Shown here piece by piece: positions 32,210-33,369 of a DNA stretch of 33,369 nucleotides. The notes below the pieces were generated by a model. The model did no database searches. It saw nothing but the letters and a program-made list of their open reading frames with translations, and was not told the DNA's origin. Source of the stretch: Phycisphaerae bacterium (lineage in GTDB: Bacteria; Planctomycetota; Phycisphaerae; Sedimentisphaerales; Anaerobacaceae); NCBI GenBank assembly GCA_021736645.1, contig JAIPFM010000044.1:1-33369 (forward strand), written 5' to 3'. Both the position numbers and the translations under genes were made by a program. Each line of letters opens with the position of its first letter. The first letter of the stretch is position 1.

Positions 32210-32962
32210 CTATTCCTCTGCAGGATTGACTTCCAGCAGTTCCACTTCAAAGATCAGCAGTGCGCCCGGCTGAATCCTGGGAGGTCTGCCAGAATCGCCG
32301 TAGGCCAGATCGCCAGGTACATACAGGGTGGCCTTGCCGCCTTCATTGAGGAGTTGAAGCCCTTCGGTCCATCCGGCGATCACCCCATTGAGCGGAAATA
32401 CGGCTGGCTCATTTCTCGCGATCGAGCTGTCAAATTCTGAACCGTCCAATGTGGTGCCTCTGTAATGCACCTTCACCGTATCCGTGGCCGCAGGCTTTTT
32501 ACCGGTGCCCTGCTCAGTGATCAGATATTGGAGACCGCTGTCTGTGGTCTTCACGCCCTCTTTCTTGGCATTTTCCTCTAAAAAGGCGGCACCCAATGTC
32601 TTGTTCTTGGCAGCCTCTTCTTTATCCAATTCCATCTGCTTGGCGCGCTGTTCCATCTGAATCTGCTGCATCTTCTGGCTGAACACCCGTAATACAGCAC
32701 CGATTTCTTCATCAGGCATGGCCAGGGGCTTGCCACCCAGCTGATCCCTGATTCCCTGACACAGGGCATCCAGGTTGAGTTCAGCATCCTTGAGTTGCTG
32801 AGTCATGGCCACACCCACAGCATAACTCGTTTTTTCCAGATCCGTCGTCAAAGTCACCTTTGCAGGGGCAGTCGTCGTGGCACCGCCGCCATCCAAAGCC
32901 AATGCAATACCCACCACACAGACGACAACAGCACCCAGAACGAGAAACAACTTAGCCTTCAT
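32210..32962 (-). CDS. Exported FKBP-type peptidyl-prolyl cis-trans isomerase
   Basis: The protein is 250 aa from ATG 32962, with AAGGAG upstream; an in-frame ATG 12 codons earlier lacks one. The N-terminal hydrophobic segment (LFLVLGAVVVCVVGIALAL) is a signal peptide or anchor. An FKBP_N-type dimerisation helix region follows (TSYAVGVAMTQQLKDAELNLD...ALRVFSQKMQQ), then the FKBP domain (DSGLQYLITEQGTGKKPAATDTVKVHYRGTTLDGSEFDSS, VIAGWTEGLQLLNEGGKATLYVPGDLAYG, LIFEVELLEV). This is the FkpA/Mip layout, a periplasmic folding helper. An intrinsic terminator follows the stop. Confidence 0.92.
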   Translation of the reverse strand: MKAKLFLVLGAVVVCVVGIALALDGGGATTTAPAKVTLTTDLEKTSYAVGVAMTQQLKDAELNLDALCQGIRDQLGGKPLAMPDEEIGAVLRVFSQKMQQIQMEQRAKQMELDKEEAAKNKTLGAAFLEENAKKEGVKTTDSGLQYLITEQGTGKKPAATDTVKVHYRGTTLDGSEFDSSIARNEPAVFPLNGVIAGWTEGLQLLNEGGKATLYVPGDLAYGDSGRPPRIQPGALLIFEVELLEVNPAEE

Positions 32963-33147
32963 AAATAGCTCCTTATTAGCAAAAAAAACGAGGCTCATTG
33001 AGTTGATTGCAAAGATATGCCAAACACTGACAATTAAGCAACTCCTAGCCTATCCTAAACCCGATTACGCCGGACTGCAAGCGTAAGCTCAAGAATCTTA
33101 AAGCTAGATCGGCAAAACTCCCCTGCAAAATAAATACAACTGCCCTC

Positions 33148-33176
33148 TTGGCAGAATAACTGGACTATGTTATAGT
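33148..33176 (+). promoter_or_regulatory. Promoter of the SRP RNA gene
   Basis: TTGGCA (33148-33153) and TATAGT (33171-33176) are separated by 17 bp. The predicted start near 33183 leaves about 50 nt before the mature-looking RNA, which may be a processed leader. Confidence 0.6.
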
Positions 33177-33234
33177 CTTTTTTCTGGTCGCGCTGCAGCG
33201 AAGTCGCCTAACAGCACGCAAATCAGCATTTTTT

Positions 33235-33340
33235 CGGCCGGGTCCCATGCAAGTTGAGGCCGTGAATCTGGTCAGGCGGGGAACCGAGCAGCCATAAGCG
33301 AACCCTTGGTTGTGCGTGGTAAACCCGGCCGCCTTTTTTT
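33235..33340 (+). ncRNA. ffs: Signal recognition particle RNA (4.5S type)
   Basis: The RNA is about 100 nt. The terminal stem CGGCCGGGT / ACCCGGCCG (33235-33243, 33323-33331) is followed by CC and seven T, which gives a terminator. The apical domain GGTCAGGCGGGGAACCGAGC (33270-33289), then AGCC, matches the bacterial SRP core: a GGAA tetraloop closed by CGG/CCG, with the conserved GTCAGG and AGCAGCC sides that form the Ffh-binding loops. It directs membrane proteins to the translocon together with Ffh. The exact 5' end is uncertain. Confidence 0.85.
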
Positions 33341-33353
33341 ACAACCGGTTGTA
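33340..33353. promoter_or_regulatory. 14-bp perfect palindrome after the SRP RNA
   Basis: TACAACCGGTTGTA is perfectly self-complementary and directly follows the T-run of the SRP RNA terminator. It may be a regulator site for a gene beyond the window. Confidence 0.3.
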
Positions 33354-33369
33354 ACCTACACCTGACATC

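Noticed and set aside
33163-33183. GACTAT-GTT-ATAGTC followed by T-run as a terminator
   Set aside because: The stem is six weak pairs, and TATAGT with TTGGCA at 17 bp is a better reading as the SRP RNA promoter. No plus-strand gene lies upstream to need it.

Overview
The window looks like part of a chromosome from a Planctomycetota bacterium, most likely class Phycisphaerae (Sedimentisphaerales-like). This is inferred from three proteins. One is a pseudopilin with an FTLIELLVVIAIIALL N-terminus and a C-terminal WSLKWHKDF tail. One is a PQQ-propeller protein beginning DDWPQWRGPHRDG. One is a secreted protein with short SGG repeats and a small planctomycete-type C-terminal domain. A Kdo transferase and a tripartite efflux pump point to an LPS-bearing, double-membrane cell. 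No CRISPR array, prophage, transposase or rRNA is visible, so most of the window is ordinary chromosome.

Layout. 1-6.5 kb holds a pseudopilin, a DCC-family thiol protein, a secreted PQQ propeller, a small unknown protein coupled to a DUF502 membrane protein, a redoxin, and a secreted two-lobed retropepsin-like protein. 6.5-9 kb holds an interspersed repeat, tRNA-Arg(CCG), an EF-hand protein and a secreted SGG-repeat protein. 9-15.4 kb is a regulator-TolC-adaptor-RND pump operon. 15.4-18.8 kb is a convergent E1alpha-E1beta-E2 2-oxoacid dehydrogenase operon without an E3 gene. 19-22.5 kb holds a nitronate monooxygenase-like enzyme, kdtA and a zinc-ribbon protein. 22.5-26.2 kb holds a second repeat copy, tRNA-Asp(GTC), der and a CstA-type transporter. 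26.2-29 kb is a lipoprotein, diadenylate cyclase and YbbR (c-di-AMP) cluster plus a 64-aa protein. 29.2-33 kb holds polA, the third repeat copy and an FKBP isomerase. The window ends with a 4.5S-type SRP RNA that has its own promoter.

The most unusual signals are not ordinary genes. (i) A dispersed hairpin repeat of about 155-165 bp occurs three times, and differences between copies are compensated across its stem. (ii) Arrays of 7-bp units sit exactly at gene 3' ends, and the stop codons of three genes lie in or against the arrays. (iii) Two more solitary inverted-repeat elements occur, one attC-like and overlapping a stop codon. (iv) The RND pump has Thr-Asn where the proton-relay Asp pair is expected. 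(v) The diadenylate cyclase reads DMA in place of its DGA motif. (vi) One secreted protein carries two aspartic-protease DTG motifs in a single chain. Protein families were assigned by reading motifs, with no database search.
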